A stretch of 64,000 bases of DNA from Candidatus Methanoperedens sp. (GTDB lineage: Archaea; Halobacteriota; Methanosarcinia; Methanosarcinales; Methanoperedenaceae): contig JAUSDC010000209.1 in NCBI GenBank assembly GCA_030650845.1, forward strand, positions 16,473 to 80,472, read 5' to 3'. The notes beneath the pieces are model-generated. The model was not told where the DNA came from. It saw nothing but the letters and a program-made list of their open reading frames with translations, and did not search any database. The position numbers were made by a program, and so were the translations under genes. Shown piece by piece: positions 9,077 to 16,595 of the stretch (positions are counted from its first letter, which is position 1; each line of letters opens with the position of its first letter).

Positions 9077-9232
9077 TTAGCCGCAGGTAAACAGATCATG
9101 CATTGAGTAAGGATTAAGGGGCACTCCTTTTAATTCCTCGGGCTTTTTTTCATTGCATCCATTCAGAGTCAAGATGCACTGGCAGACCGGTCTAATACAC
9201 TCAGGACAGCGTTTCCTGGTCATCGGGATCAT
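9077..9232 (-). CDS. Small cysteine-rich protein (51 aa), hypothetical
   Basis: An unbroken frame encodes MIPMTRKRCPECIRPVCQC and ends FTCG. Six cysteines are arranged as CPEC, CQC, one mid-protein Cys and one at the penultimate position, which suggests a zinc or iron-sulfur site. Its start is 10 nt after the stop of the upstream minus-strand small gene, so the pair looks like an operon. It converges on ribH with 4 nt between stop codons. The tight packing on both sides and the biased composition support a real gene; no family is recognised. Confidence 0.5.
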   Translation of the reverse strand: MIPMTRKRCPECIRPVCQCILTLNGCNEKKPEELKGVPLNPYSMHDLFTCG

Positions 9233-9242
9233 AGTTATAAGT

Positions 9243-9434
9243 TCACAGTTTGACTATTCCGGCGCTACTGCTGCTCTGTATTATTGCGTGGTACTCCTCA
9301 GGGAATATATCTCTCATATTCTGGAGCAAAAAAATGTTCCTTGTACAAAGCATAACCTTGTTCGCTGTTAATCTCTCTGGAGCGCAATTTTCCATCCACA
9401 GGACGACTTCGTTGGATTCACTCATCGTATTCAT
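9243..9434 (-). CDS. Small hypothetical protein upstream of the cysteine-rich gene
   Basis: A 63-residue frame with two possible starts, ATG 9434 and ATG 9425 (MSESNEVVLWMENC). A strong ribosome site, AAGGAGATG, just upstream would serve the ATG at 9425 at a spacing of about 9 nt. The protein is mixed in composition, with two Cys and a Leu/Met-rich middle (NIFLLQNMRDIFPEEY), and has no membrane helix. It is divergent from aspC and followed 10 nt later by the cysteine-rich small gene. No family is recognised. Confidence 0.55.
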   Translation of the reverse strand: MNTMSESNEVVLWMENCAPERLTANKVMLCTRNIFLLQNMRDIFPEEYHAIIQSSSSAGIVKL

Positions 9435-9599
9435 CTCCTTCTTTATCCTCCTGTTTGCTCCTCATTATCATGATTATTATTATATGTATATATATGTTGC
9501 CATAGTTTTCCAAAATATAGAATTGAGTGTAATTTTTTTTCGTGATATTAGTTGTCAGAATGCCTTAAATATCAGAAAAGAGTGTTTGAGCTATACATT

Positions 9600-10739
9600 A
9601 TGACCGCAAAAAGGCTTCAAAAGATCACTGAATCCGCAACTCTGCGGATATCCAACCTTGCCAGCGAATTGAAAAGCCAGGGAAAAGATATTATAAGTTT
9701 CAGCCTGGGGGAACCGGACTTTGCCACACCGTCACATATCGTCGATGCGGTGAAAGCATCGCTTGAACGCGGTGATACACATTATACCCCTTCACCAGGT
9801 ATTCCAGAGCTACGAAAAGCGATAGCTCAGAAGCTGAAAAACGAAAATAATATAGAAGCAAAACCAGGCAACATAATCGTAACTCCGGGTGCAAAGCAGG
9901 CTATTTTTGAGGTCATGCTTTCTGTACTGCAAGAAGGCGATGAAGCCATCCTGTTTGACCCTGCCTGGGTATCATACGATCCTTGCGTGATGCTTGCAGG
10001 TGGAAAAACAGTGTGGGTCCCAACAGATCCTGATAAAAGCTTTACACCTGTAAACGTAGCTGAATATATTACAAAAAAGACAAAAATTATCGTGGTGAAC
10101 AGCCCGTGCAACCCAACAGGTGGAGTTTACAGGAGGGAGACCTTAAAAGAGATAAGAGATATCGCTGTTGATAAGAATATACTGGTCTTATCAGATGAGA
10201 TATATGAGAAGATAATCTATGATCAAGAACACATAAGCATCGGCTCGATGGATGGGATGCAAGACCTTTCAATCACGGTAAATGGTTTTTCAAAAGCATA
10301 CGCGATGACAGGATGGAGGCTGGGATATGTCAGTGCGCCAAAGGAGATCTACGAACAGATGCTCAAACTTCATTCTCATTCAGTGAGCCAGGCTACTTCT
10401 TTTGTGCAGTATGCAGGAATAGCGGCGCTTCAGGGCGACCAGACCTGTGTTACTGATATGGTGCATGAATTCAGGGCACGAAGGGATCTTATCGTAAGGG
10501 GATTGAACAAACTCGGCATAAGATGCGCAATGCCTGAAGGTGCTTTCTATGCATTTGCAGATGTAAGCGAATACGGAAGCGGTGAGAAAGTAGCAGAACT
10601 ATTGCTGAACAAAGCCTTTGTTGCGACAACGCCAGGATCTGCTTTCGGTGAAGCAGGCAATGATTTTATCAGAATATCTTATGCTACTTCACAGGATCGC
10701 ATCAGGGAAGCGCTGAAGCGAATAGAATCTGTATTGTAA
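9600..10739 (+). CDS. aspC: Aspartate aminotransferase family, class I PLP enzyme
   Basis: A 379-residue fold-type I aminotransferase transferring amino groups between aspartate (or aromatic/branched amino acids) and 2-oxoglutarate. It has SLGEPDFATPSHI near the N-terminus, TPGAKQAIFEVM (phosphate site), VNSPCNPTGGVYRRE, DEIYEKIIYD, the Schiff-base Lys in NGFSKAYAMTGWRLGY and the substrate-binding Arg in FIRISYATS. The ATG at 9600 starts the family-like MTAKRLQKITESATLRI; an in-frame start 16 codons upstream would add residues unlike the family. It is followed by a hairpin repeat and the convergent ribL gene. Exact substrate preference cannot be read from the sequence. Confidence 0.9.
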   Translation: MTAKRLQKITESATLRISNLASELKSQGKDIISFSLGEPDFATPSHIVDAVKASLERGDTHYTPSPGIPELRKAIAQKLKNENNIEAKPGNIIVTPGAKQAIFEVMLSVLQEGDEAILFDPAWVSYDPCVMLAGGKTVWVPTDPDKSFTPVNVAEYITKKTKIIVVNSPCNPTGGVYRRETLKEIRDIAVDKNILVLSDEIYEKIIYDQEHISIGSMDGMQDLSITVNGFSKAYAMTGWRLGYVSAPKEIYEQMLKLHSHSVSQATSFVQYAGIAALQGDQTCVTDMVHEFRARRDLIVRGLNKLGIRCAMPEGAFYAFADVSEYGSGEKVAELLLNKAFVATTPGSAFGEAGNDFIRISYATSQDRIREALKRIESVL

Positions 10740-10760
10740 CCCCGGAAATCAGCAACTAAC

Positions 10761-10812
10761 TCAACGAACTCGAAACGAAATCAATATGAGTGGAGTTCGT
10801 TCAAGTTCGTTG
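10761..10812. repeat. Hairpin repeat, copy 1 (ACGAACT/AGTTCGT modules)
   Basis: Left arm TCAACGAACTCGAAACGAA (10761-10779) pairs with TTCGTTCAAGTTCGTTG (10796-10812). It has the same modules as copies at 49081-49135 and 59329-59396. The right arm enters ribL and encodes its last residues. Lying between convergent genes, it may act as a bidirectional transcription stop. Confidence 0.7.
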
Positions 10813-11217
10813 TTGAATCTTTTTTATGATCGCCGCGCTGCTGCACAGTTCGCACTTATCGAACGATTTGATTCTCACGACTTTCGCATTGATCCCGTGA
10901 TCCTTCAATTGTTTTTCTAGATCACTCTCTTTAAAGAATTGATTCTGACCAAGCGCGATAATATCTGGTTTTATCTCCAGCAACGGCTCAAACATATCTT
11001 TTTCGCTTCCCAGCATTGCCTTATCCACAATGCGCAGCCCCTGCACCATGGCTAACCTCTGTACCTCGGGTACGACGGGAATTGGCTTGTGCTTGATCAT
11101 CGAGTCACGTGCCACTATCACATAGAGTTCATCGCCAAGTGATCTTGCTTCAGAAAGATAGCGCAGGTGTCCTGGATGAAGTATATCAAAAGTACCGGTT
11201 GCAAGGACTCGAACCAT
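10801..11217 (-). CDS. ribL: FAD synthetase RibL (archaeal cytidylyltransferase-like)
   Basis: RibL adenylates FMN to FAD. The 138-residue protein starts MVRVLATGTFDILHPGHLRYL, with the nucleotidyltransferase HxGH signature at His14-His17, and has the C-terminal Cys pair KCELCSSA that is characteristic of archaeal RibL and lies close to the active site in the studied enzyme. IGxR-like and GSEKDMFEPLL segments also fit. The last residues (QRT) are encoded by the right arm of a hairpin repeat. Its location near ribH suggests a flavin gene neighbourhood. A glycerol-3-phosphate cytidylyltransferase is the alternative within the fold, but the C-terminal CxxC favours RibL. Confidence 0.88.
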   Translation of the reverse strand: MVRVLATGTFDILHPGHLRYLSEARSLGDELYVIVARDSMIKHKPIPVVPEVQRLAMVQGLRIVDKAMLGSEKDMFEPLLEIKPDIIALGQNQFFKESDLEKQLKDHGINAKVVRIKSFDKCELCSSAAIIKKIQQRT

Positions 11218-11257
11218 CGACCTTAATATTATTTTTGCCTGTTAAAAATGTTTGTAA

Positions 11258-11794
11258 TCAAACGTGTATGGTGCAGTCGATGTCCAGGTACATCACGCAG
11301 GTTTTTTTCTTTCCACCCCAGTTTTTTGGATCATCAACATCGACGGTAACACTGGGCAAATTCTTGACAGCGTTGACAAGATATTTGTTCATCTCAAGAT
11401 TACATGATGGCAGACATATTATGTGGTCGCTCACCTGCCTGCAATCCATCAGTAGTTCGTAGAATGGATCCACGATCTGCCAGGCATAGTCGATCTCACT
11501 GCCCATGAACTCGCAGAACTCATCGTAATTGCTCTTCTGGAAGGCCTCGCTAAAAGCATCTTTTTCAAGGAGTGCAGTATAGCACTGTATATACACGTCC
11601 TGAAATGATTTTGTCTTGAAGGGCAGGTTGAAGACATCGCAGCAGACGATTTCAAGACCCTGCTTTTTTGCCTGTTTGCACAGGTTCATGTTAATGTCTA
11701 TTCCTACGAAAAGGTTCCACTCCTTGCCTTTTGTTTCATAGAGCTTTGAGTGATCCCCGCAGCTTATTTCAAGGATTGAGTTGGGTTTTATCAT
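11258..11794 (-). CDS. Methyltransferase-like protein (class I SAM fold), degenerate
   Basis: The product of about 178 residues has an N-terminal motif I-like ILEISCGDHSKLY, a motif II acidic end (FVGIDINMNLCKQA) and a later VCCDVFNLPF, the layout of a class I SAM-dependent methyltransferase. The usual GxGxG is reduced to SCGD, and the C-terminal part (many Cys, ending DIDCTIHV) does not match a known subfamily. The ATG at 11794 is preferred to the TTG at 11800. It lies 40 nt upstream of ribL on the same strand and may share its transcript. SAM binding is plausible but unproven. Confidence 0.6.
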   Translation of the reverse strand: MIKPNSILEISCGDHSKLYETKGKEWNLFVGIDINMNLCKQAKKQGLEIVCCDVFNLPFKTKSFQDVYIQCYTALLEKDAFSEAFQKSNYDEFCEFMGSEIDYAWQIVDPFYELLMDCRQVSDHIICLPSCNLEMNKYLVNAVKNLPSVTVDVDDPKNWGGKKKTCVMYLDIDCTIHV

Positions 11795-11882
11795 GATCAA
11801 ATAATTGTATTATTACACCTATTGGAAGTATTTAAAAACTGTTGAACAGGAAGTTTTGGAATTGATGAAAAAATGATAGCCC

Positions 11883-12218
11883 TTAAACCTTGCTCCAGCC
11901 CCCGATTAGGTGGATATGAAGGTGAAATACTACCTGCCCTGCGCCCCTTCCCACATTTATTACAAGCTTGTAACCGCTATCCTTTATACCCAGTTCCTCA
12001 GCGATTTCCTTTGCCTTCAGTATCAACTTTGAAATGACGGCGCTATGGCGTTCTTCAAGCGCGTTGATGCTTTCGATGTGCTCCACAGGGACTATCAGCA
12101 CATGCACAGGTGCGTCAGGTCTTATATTGTGGAATGCGATCAGATCATTGTCTTTATATACAAACTTAGCAGATGAATCGCCTTTGATTATCCTGCAGAA
12201 GATACAATCGTCGTTCAT
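11883..12218 (-). CDS. HIT family nucleotide hydrolase
   Basis: The 111-residue histidine-triad protein is Hint-like and hydrolyses the phosphoramidate or phosphate bond of adenosine mononucleotides. The signature HLHIHLIGG has the triad at His99, His101 and His103. The N-terminus MNDDCIFCRIIKG supplies a CxxC of the zinc-binding kind seen in this branch. PVHVLIVPVEHIESI is the family's second conserved block. It lies about 90 nt upstream of the methyltransferase-like gene on the same strand and may be cotranscribed with it. Confidence 0.92.
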   Translation of the reverse strand: MNDDCIFCRIIKGDSSAKFVYKDNDLIAFHNIRPDAPVHVLIVPVEHIESINALEERHSAVISKLILKAKEIAEELGIKDSGYKLVINVGRGAGQVVFHLHIHLIGGWSKV

Positions 12219-12324
12219 TTTGGTTTGTTATAATCTGGAAACTTCTTAATTAAACTTTCCATTTCCGATATCGCACTTCAATAAGATTTAAATATATCAG
12301 TATTCAAATTATCAGCAGGATAAA

Positions 12325-12786
12325 ATGAAGCTCTGGATGTCTCTTTACACAATGATCTGGATCGTGCTTATCGAGTTCCTCCTCGCAATGACCCCTGGAG
12401 CCTCGCCTGTCCTGATTTACCTGCATGTCATCCTGGGCGCCGCCATTGTGGGCCTCGCCTTCTACAACTTCTCCGGGATCCGCATGTCCCGAGTTCCGGG
12501 TCGAGTGAAGCGCATCGCACAGGCGAGTTTCAACATCTCAGTGCTGGTGGCCATTCTCGGTGCACTGCTCTTCTTTGAGGTCGGCAAAGCATGGATCATA
12601 CCGCTCATCAATATCTCATTTTATGGCTTCATTCTTTTCTTACATGTCGTCAATTCCTTCGCGATCATCACCCAGGCTGCAGCGGTCGCGATCGCGTACG
12701 ATATGTGGGACGACAAAGAGTTCATAAAGGAGACGGAGCCTGGAATAGTGCCGCCCATGCCCATGCCGCAGAAAGATGCAGAATAA
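12325..12786 (+). CDS. Four-helix membrane protein of unknown function, atypical codon use
   Basis: A 153-residue protein with four probable membrane helices: about residues 4-22, 28-47, 70-88 and 93-122, then an acidic, Pro/Met-rich tail (PGIVPPMPMPQKDAE). The codon choice is unlike the neighbours: Arg is mainly CGC and CGA rather than AGA or AGG, and Leu, Ala, Ile and Phe mostly end in C or G, giving a visibly GC-richer gene. That suggests recent acquisition or strong expression. A helix with conserved-looking His in ILFLHVVNSF might bind a cofactor. No family is recognised, and the gene upstream of the arsM regulator need not be related to it. Confidence 0.7.
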   Translation: MKLWMSLYTMIWIVLIEFLLAMTPGASPVLIYLHVILGAAIVGLAFYNFSGIRMSRVPGRVKRIAQASFNISVLVAILGALLFFEVGKAWIIPLINISFYGFILFLHVVNSFAIITQAAAVAIAYDMWDDKEFIKETEPGIVPPMPMPQKDAE

Positions 12787-12800
12787 CTCATATACCATTA

Positions 12801-12858
12801 ATTCAGTATTTTCTGATTAATCAGAAAAGTATAAATATTCTAAACGTCATTACTGAAT
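12801..12858. promoter_or_regulatory. Palindromic operator and TATA box of the abrB-arsM operon
   Basis: A perfect 20-bp palindrome, TTTTCTGATTAATCAGAAAA, occupies 12809-12828 and abuts the TATA box AGTATAAATA (about 12829-12838). An outer 8-bp inverted repeat, ATTCAGTA (12801-12808) and TACTGAAT (12851-12858), brackets both. A regulator bound here would block TBP/TFB, so repression is the simple reading; the AbrB-type protein encoded next is the obvious candidate. Confidence 0.65.
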
Positions 12859-12866
12859 GACCAACA

Positions 12867-13145
12867 ATGACACGAAAAGATGAGAACAAATCCTGCTGCA
12901 CAGCATCTGAACTGGGCTGCTGCAAAGTAGAATCAGTAATAAGCGTTGATGAGAGGGGGCAGATGGTGCTTCCAAAGGAAATAAGGGATAAAGCGAATAT
13001 CCGTCCAGGGGATAAACTGGCTGTGATAAGTATGGAAAAAGACGGAGCTGTTTGCTGCATATCCCTGATTAAAGTCGAGAAACTCGAAGAGATCGTTAAG
13101 GGAATGCTCGGACCTGTGATGAAGGACATTCTTGAGAAAAAGTAA
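12867..13145 (+). CDS. AbrB/SpoVT-fold regulator with N-terminal cysteine pairs
   Basis: A 92-residue protein with a swapped-hairpin AbrB DNA-binding core (about residues 22-60: VISVDERGQMVLPKEIRDKANIRPGDKLAV). It is preceded by two vicinal Cys pairs (Cys10-Cys11 and Cys18-Cys19) and carries a third at Cys63-Cys64 (AVCCISL). The C-terminal helix ends LGPVMKDILEKK. It resembles AbrB proteins sometimes annotated as HgcAB-associated, but no hgcAB genes are here; instead arsM follows after 12 nt. The cysteine pairs could bind As(III) or another thiophilic metalloid and release the protein from the palindrome upstream. Sensing is inferred. Confidence 0.8.
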   Translation: MTRKDENKSCCTASELGCCKVESVISVDERGQMVLPKEIRDKANIRPGDKLAVISMEKDGAVCCISLIKVEKLEEIVKGMLGPVMKDILEKK

Positions 13146-13157
13146 AGGAGGGATAAG

Positions 13158-13985
13158 ATGAAACATAGTGATATTAAGAAAGTAGTTCGTGAAGGCTACG
13201 GCAAAATCGCAAAAACTAATAGCTCGTGTTGTGCCCCCACGTCATCATGCTGCGGAGGGAGCAGTGCGGATGATACAGGCAGGAAGATAGGATACACTGA
13301 TGAAGAACTCTCTTCCGTGCCAGAAGGCGCAAACCTCGGTCTTGGATGCGGAAATCCGGTGGCGGTTGCATCACTGAAGAAAGGTGAGACGGTCATGGAT
13401 CTGGGCTCGGGTCCTGGATTTGATTGTTTCCTTGCTGCAAATAAAGTCGGAAAGAGCGGGAAAGTCATAGGCATTGACATGACTCCAGAGATGCTTGACA
13501 GAGCAAGGGAGAACGCACGAAAAGGCAATTATGAGAACGTGGAGTTCAGGCTCGGGGAGATAGAGAACCTGCCTGTAGCTGATAATTCTGTGGACGTCAT
13601 CATTTCTAACTGTGTTATCAATCTCGCGCCAGATAAAAAGCGTGTTTTCGAAGAGGCATACAGGGTGCTAAGACCCGGAGGCAGGATCATGGTCTCTGAT
13701 ATGGTACTGATAAAAGAGCTTCCCGATGTCATAAAAAATTCTGTGGAAGCTTATATAGGCTGCCTTTCCGGCGCAATAAAGAAGGATGAATATCTTGAGG
13801 CAATAAAGAATGCAGGTTTCAGGGATGTAAAAATTTCTGACGAAGTTATTTTTCCAATAGAGTTGATAACGAACGACCCAACAGCAAGTGCGCTCATAGA
13901 GAATTTCAATATGTCGCAGGATGTGTTGAAAGATGTCGCAGAATCGATAGTCAGCATAAAAGTGCACGGAATTAAGAAAACTTAA
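13158..13985 (+). CDS. arsM: Arsenite S-adenosylmethionine methyltransferase ArsM
   Basis: ArsM methylates As(III) with SAM. The 275-residue protein has the class I motif VMDLGSGPGFDC (about 79-90), GIDMTPEML and the ArsM-specific cysteines Cys64 (GLGCGNP), Cys152 (SNCVINLAPDK) and Cys202 (YIGCLSGA), which match the three As-binding cysteines of characterised enzymes. Extra Cys pairs at 24-25 and 31-32 lie in the N-terminal tail, a common ArsM feature. A ribosome site AAAGGAGGGATAAG precedes the ATG. It is downstream of an AbrB-type regulator in a two-gene operon behind a palindromic operator. Closely related archaeal proteins could act on other metalloids. Confidence 0.92.
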   Translation: MKHSDIKKVVREGYGKIAKTNSSCCAPTSSCCGGSSADDTGRKIGYTDEELSSVPEGANLGLGCGNPVAVASLKKGETVMDLGSGPGFDCFLAANKVGKSGKVIGIDMTPEMLDRARENARKGNYENVEFRLGEIENLPVADNSVDVIISNCVINLAPDKKRVFEEAYRVLRPGGRIMVSDMVLIKELPDVIKNSVEAYIGCLSGAIKKDEYLEAIKNAGFRDVKISDEVIFPIELITNDPTASALIENFNMSQDVLKDVAESIVSIKVHGIKKT

Positions 13986-14069
13986 ATCTGATAAGGGTAT
14001 TTATGTTTCCCAGCAAATCTTGCCGCATCCATAACCAATTAATGCTATTAAGAAAAATGTGATAAAAAA

Positions 14070-14321
14070 ATGACCACAGTCGAACTCTACTATTCAGATA
14101 CATGCCACAACTGCCACCAGCTCAGGGCTCTCATAATGGAGCTCCTCCCGAAAACCATGAAATTCAAAGAAATAAACATCTCCTATCCAGAAGGGAAGCA
14201 GCGAGCATCGGAACTGGGCATTATGTCTGTCCCCACCGTCGCTATTGACGGGGAGGTCGTGCTCGTGGGACGTGTATCAAGAGAGGAACTTTTAAGAGAG
14301 ATCGCGTCGCGTAAGGGCTGA
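14070..14321 (+). CDS. Thioredoxin/glutaredoxin-like protein with CxxC
   Basis: An 83-residue thioredoxin-fold protein: VELYYSDTCHNCHQL gives the active-site CHNC (about Cys12-Cys15), and the cis-Pro loop is MSVPTVAIDG. Length and layout match the small redoxins of methanogens. Its stop is 2 nt before the SepCysS start, so it is almost surely cotranscribed with that gene. A role in reducing the persulfide/disulfide cysteines of SepCysS or in feeding its sulfur chemistry is a reasonable inference; a general disulfide reductase is equally possible. Confidence 0.85.
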   Translation: MTTVELYYSDTCHNCHQLRALIMELLPKTMKFKEINISYPEGKQRASELGIMSVPTVAIDGEVVLVGRVSREELLREIASRKG

Positions 14322-14323
14322 GC

Positions 14324-15511
14324 ATGGACACTAATAAATACAAGAACATCACTCGCGGCGTTTCAGATACATATGTGAACGTGCATCCCATTCAGCGCGG
14401 CGGCGTGCTGACAGCAGAAGCAAGAAAAGCCCTGCTTGAGTTCGGGGATGGTTATTCTGTTTGCGATTACTGCTTTGAATCAAGGGTTGACCTGGTAGAA
14501 AATCCCCCTGTCCATGACCTGACCCAGGACATTGCAGAGTTCCTGAACATGGACGACGTGCGGTTCACAGCCGGATGCCGACATGCAAAATGGGCTGCCA
14601 TGCACATGGTATGCGAGCCAGGCGATACAGTTGTCCTTGATGCGCTAGCTCATTACACTTCATATCTTGCAGCAGAAGCGAATAGGCTTAACGTGGTCGA
14701 AGTGCCGCACAACGGCTACCCCACATTTGAGATAGACATCGAAGGATATGCCAGGAAATTCGAGGAAGTAGAGAAAAAAACTGGAAAACTTCCGTCTATG
14801 GCAGTTCTTACGCATGTGGATTACAGGTACGGCAATGTGGCTGATGCTGAAAAAGTAGGGCGCATCTGCAAGGAATACGGCGTCCCTTTCCTGTTAAATA
14901 CAGCATATTCATCTGGTATAATGCCTGTTGATGGCAAAAAATTACATGTTGATTTCCTGTGCGGCTCAGGTCACAAGAGCTGGGCTGCATCAGCTCCAAT
15001 GGGGATACTTGCGACCACATTCGAATGGACCAACAAGGTTTTTAATAAATCAACTGTTCGCGGCGACTGGAGCGGCAGGGGATTCACGAAAAAAGAAGTC
15101 GCTCTTTTTGGCTGCTCACCAGTATTCGGAGCGCCTGTAGCCACGCTCATGGCATCGTTCCCTGCTGTCGTAGAACGGGTAAAACACTGGGACGAAGAAG
15201 TGAAAAAAGCCCAGTATTTCATAGGTGAGCTTGAGAAGATCGAAGGCTTCCATCAGATGGGAGTCAAACCAAAGCAGCATACGCTCATGAATTTTGAAAG
15301 CCTCGCGCTGCATGAAATTGCTGAAAAAGATAAGCGCAGGGGTTATTTCCTGTACCATGAATTGAAGAAGCGCAAGATCGTTGGGCTTCATCCAGGAATG
15401 AGCAAGAATTTCAAGATAAATACATACGGTCTTAAAATGGAACAGATAAAATATGTGGCTGATGCTTTCAAGGATATAGCTCGCATCAATGGAATAAAAG
15501 TTGAAGATTAG
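14324..15511 (+). CDS. pscS: O-phospho-L-seryl-tRNA:Cys-tRNA synthase (SepCysS)
   Basis: SepCysS converts phosphoseryl-tRNA(Cys) to cysteinyl-tRNA(Cys) with a sulfur donor, the tRNA-dependent cysteine route of methanogens. The 395-residue PLP enzyme has the Schiff-base Lys218 in GSGHKSWAA and the three cysteines linked to persulfide chemistry: Cys47 and Cys50 (SVCDYCFE) and Cys264 (FGCSPVFGA). FTAGCRHAKWA is the conserved phosphate-site region. The gene is flanked by the redoxin upstream and a DUF169 protein downstream in a tight run. SepRS, the partner that makes Sep-tRNA, is not in the window. Confidence 0.95.
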   Translation: MDTNKYKNITRGVSDTYVNVHPIQRGGVLTAEARKALLEFGDGYSVCDYCFESRVDLVENPPVHDLTQDIAEFLNMDDVRFTAGCRHAKWAAMHMVCEPGDTVVLDALAHYTSYLAAEANRLNVVEVPHNGYPTFEIDIEGYARKFEEVEKKTGKLPSMAVLTHVDYRYGNVADAEKVGRICKEYGVPFLLNTAYSSGIMPVDGKKLHVDFLCGSGHKSWAASAPMGILATTFEWTNKVFNKSTVRGDWSGRGFTKKEVALFGCSPVFGAPVATLMASFPAVVERVKHWDEEVKKAQYFIGELEKIEGFHQMGVKPKQHTLMNFESLALHEIAEKDKRRGYFLYHELKKRKIVGLHPGMSKNFKINTYGLKMEQIKYVADAFKDIARINGIKVED

Positions 15512-15521
15512 AGGATCCACA

Positions 15522-16535
15522 ATGAAATATTCAGAAAACTCCGACAAATTCAGGAAATTTTTCGAACTGCCTTCATCGCCTGTAGCAGTGAGAATACTCA
15601 TAGACAGCTCCGAACAAAAAACAACCACAAAACCCATGCGTTTCTGTGAAATGGTAAGAAAAAGTGCAATGTACGGTGAAAGCTTTGTTTTTGGCGTTGA
15701 GGAATTGACATGCACAAGCGGAGAGCTGGCATTGGGATTTACTGAACCTTCATATGGGGATGTATATCCTAGGATAAAACCAGCCAATACAAAACTTGTA
15801 AGTGTTTCCCCGCTTGAGAAGACAGAAAAAAAACCCGATGTGGTAGTGATTGTCGGCACGCCAAGAAAACTTATGAGAGTCTCAACCATCCTTGCTCAAC
15901 TGCATGAAAAACAGCCAGTAGAAGCTAAATTCAAAGGCGAGTTCGCGGTGTGCGGTGAGTGTACCGCTATCCCATACATGGAAAAAAAGGTTAACCTGTC
16001 TCTTCTTTGCAACGGCGCTCGAATGTTCTCAGGATACAGGGACGATGAGATGGTCATGGGATTCCCGTTTGACGATTTTATCCGTATTTCAGAAAGCACA
16101 GAGGAAAAAGAGATCACAAATGCGCTTTGCGGCTGCATAATGGATGATATCCCTGCGGGCGCGGTTGCGGCGATCGAAAAGATTGGTTTTGGTAAAGGCA
16201 CTGACCAGTTCTTCGGAAGGTTCGGTGAAGAGATAATACGGCTCTATACTCCAAAAAGCAGTGATGGTAAGATCACATCCCTTACTCTACACGTTCCAGT
16301 TAAATTCAAGGACAGCGAGACTGCAGCTGAAATAAATGAAAAGGCACGAGAGTTCCTTCAGTCGCCTGTTCTTCACAGGGCTCGCGACAACTGGATCGAT
16401 ATAGCGATCCCTCTTGAGCTTGGAGAGAGTCTTAACAGAGCATGTATGCGAGGCGAGAAATTCGATGCGATCATCAAAGGTGGCATTGATACTATTTTAA
16501 AAGAAGTTGAGAAAGTTAAGCGAAAATCTGGTTAA
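15522..16535 (+). CDS. DUF169 family protein
   Basis: A 337-residue protein with a DUF169 N-terminal half: SPVAVRILIDSS, RFCEMVRKSA, CTSGELALGF, and a later CGECTAIPYM with SLLCNGARMF. Conserved Cys residues recur through the first 180 residues. The C-terminal 100 residues extend past the usual domain. The ATG at 15522 is favoured over an upstream in-frame TTG (15501) that lies inside the SepCysS gene. Only 10 nt separate it from SepCysS, so they are probably one transcript. DUF169 proteins are common in anaerobes and methanogens, but no reaction is assigned; a sulfur or cofactor role is suggested only by the neighbourhood. Confidence 0.8.
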   Translation: MKYSENSDKFRKFFELPSSPVAVRILIDSSEQKTTTKPMRFCEMVRKSAMYGESFVFGVEELTCTSGELALGFTEPSYGDVYPRIKPANTKLVSVSPLEKTEKKPDVVVIVGTPRKLMRVSTILAQLHEKQPVEAKFKGEFAVCGECTAIPYMEKKVNLSLLCNGARMFSGYRDDEMVMGFPFDDFIRISESTEEKEITNALCGCIMDDIPAGAVAAIEKIGFGKGTDQFFGRFGEEIIRLYTPKSSDGKITSLTLHVPVKFKDSETAAEINEKAREFLQSPVLHRARDNWIDIAIPLELGESLNRACMRGEKFDAIIKGGIDTILKEVEKVKRKSG

Positions 16536-16595
16536 ATGACTGTTTTCTTGAAAATGCGAATGTGAATTTGGAAAAAAGAAAAAAAGAAGGAAATT

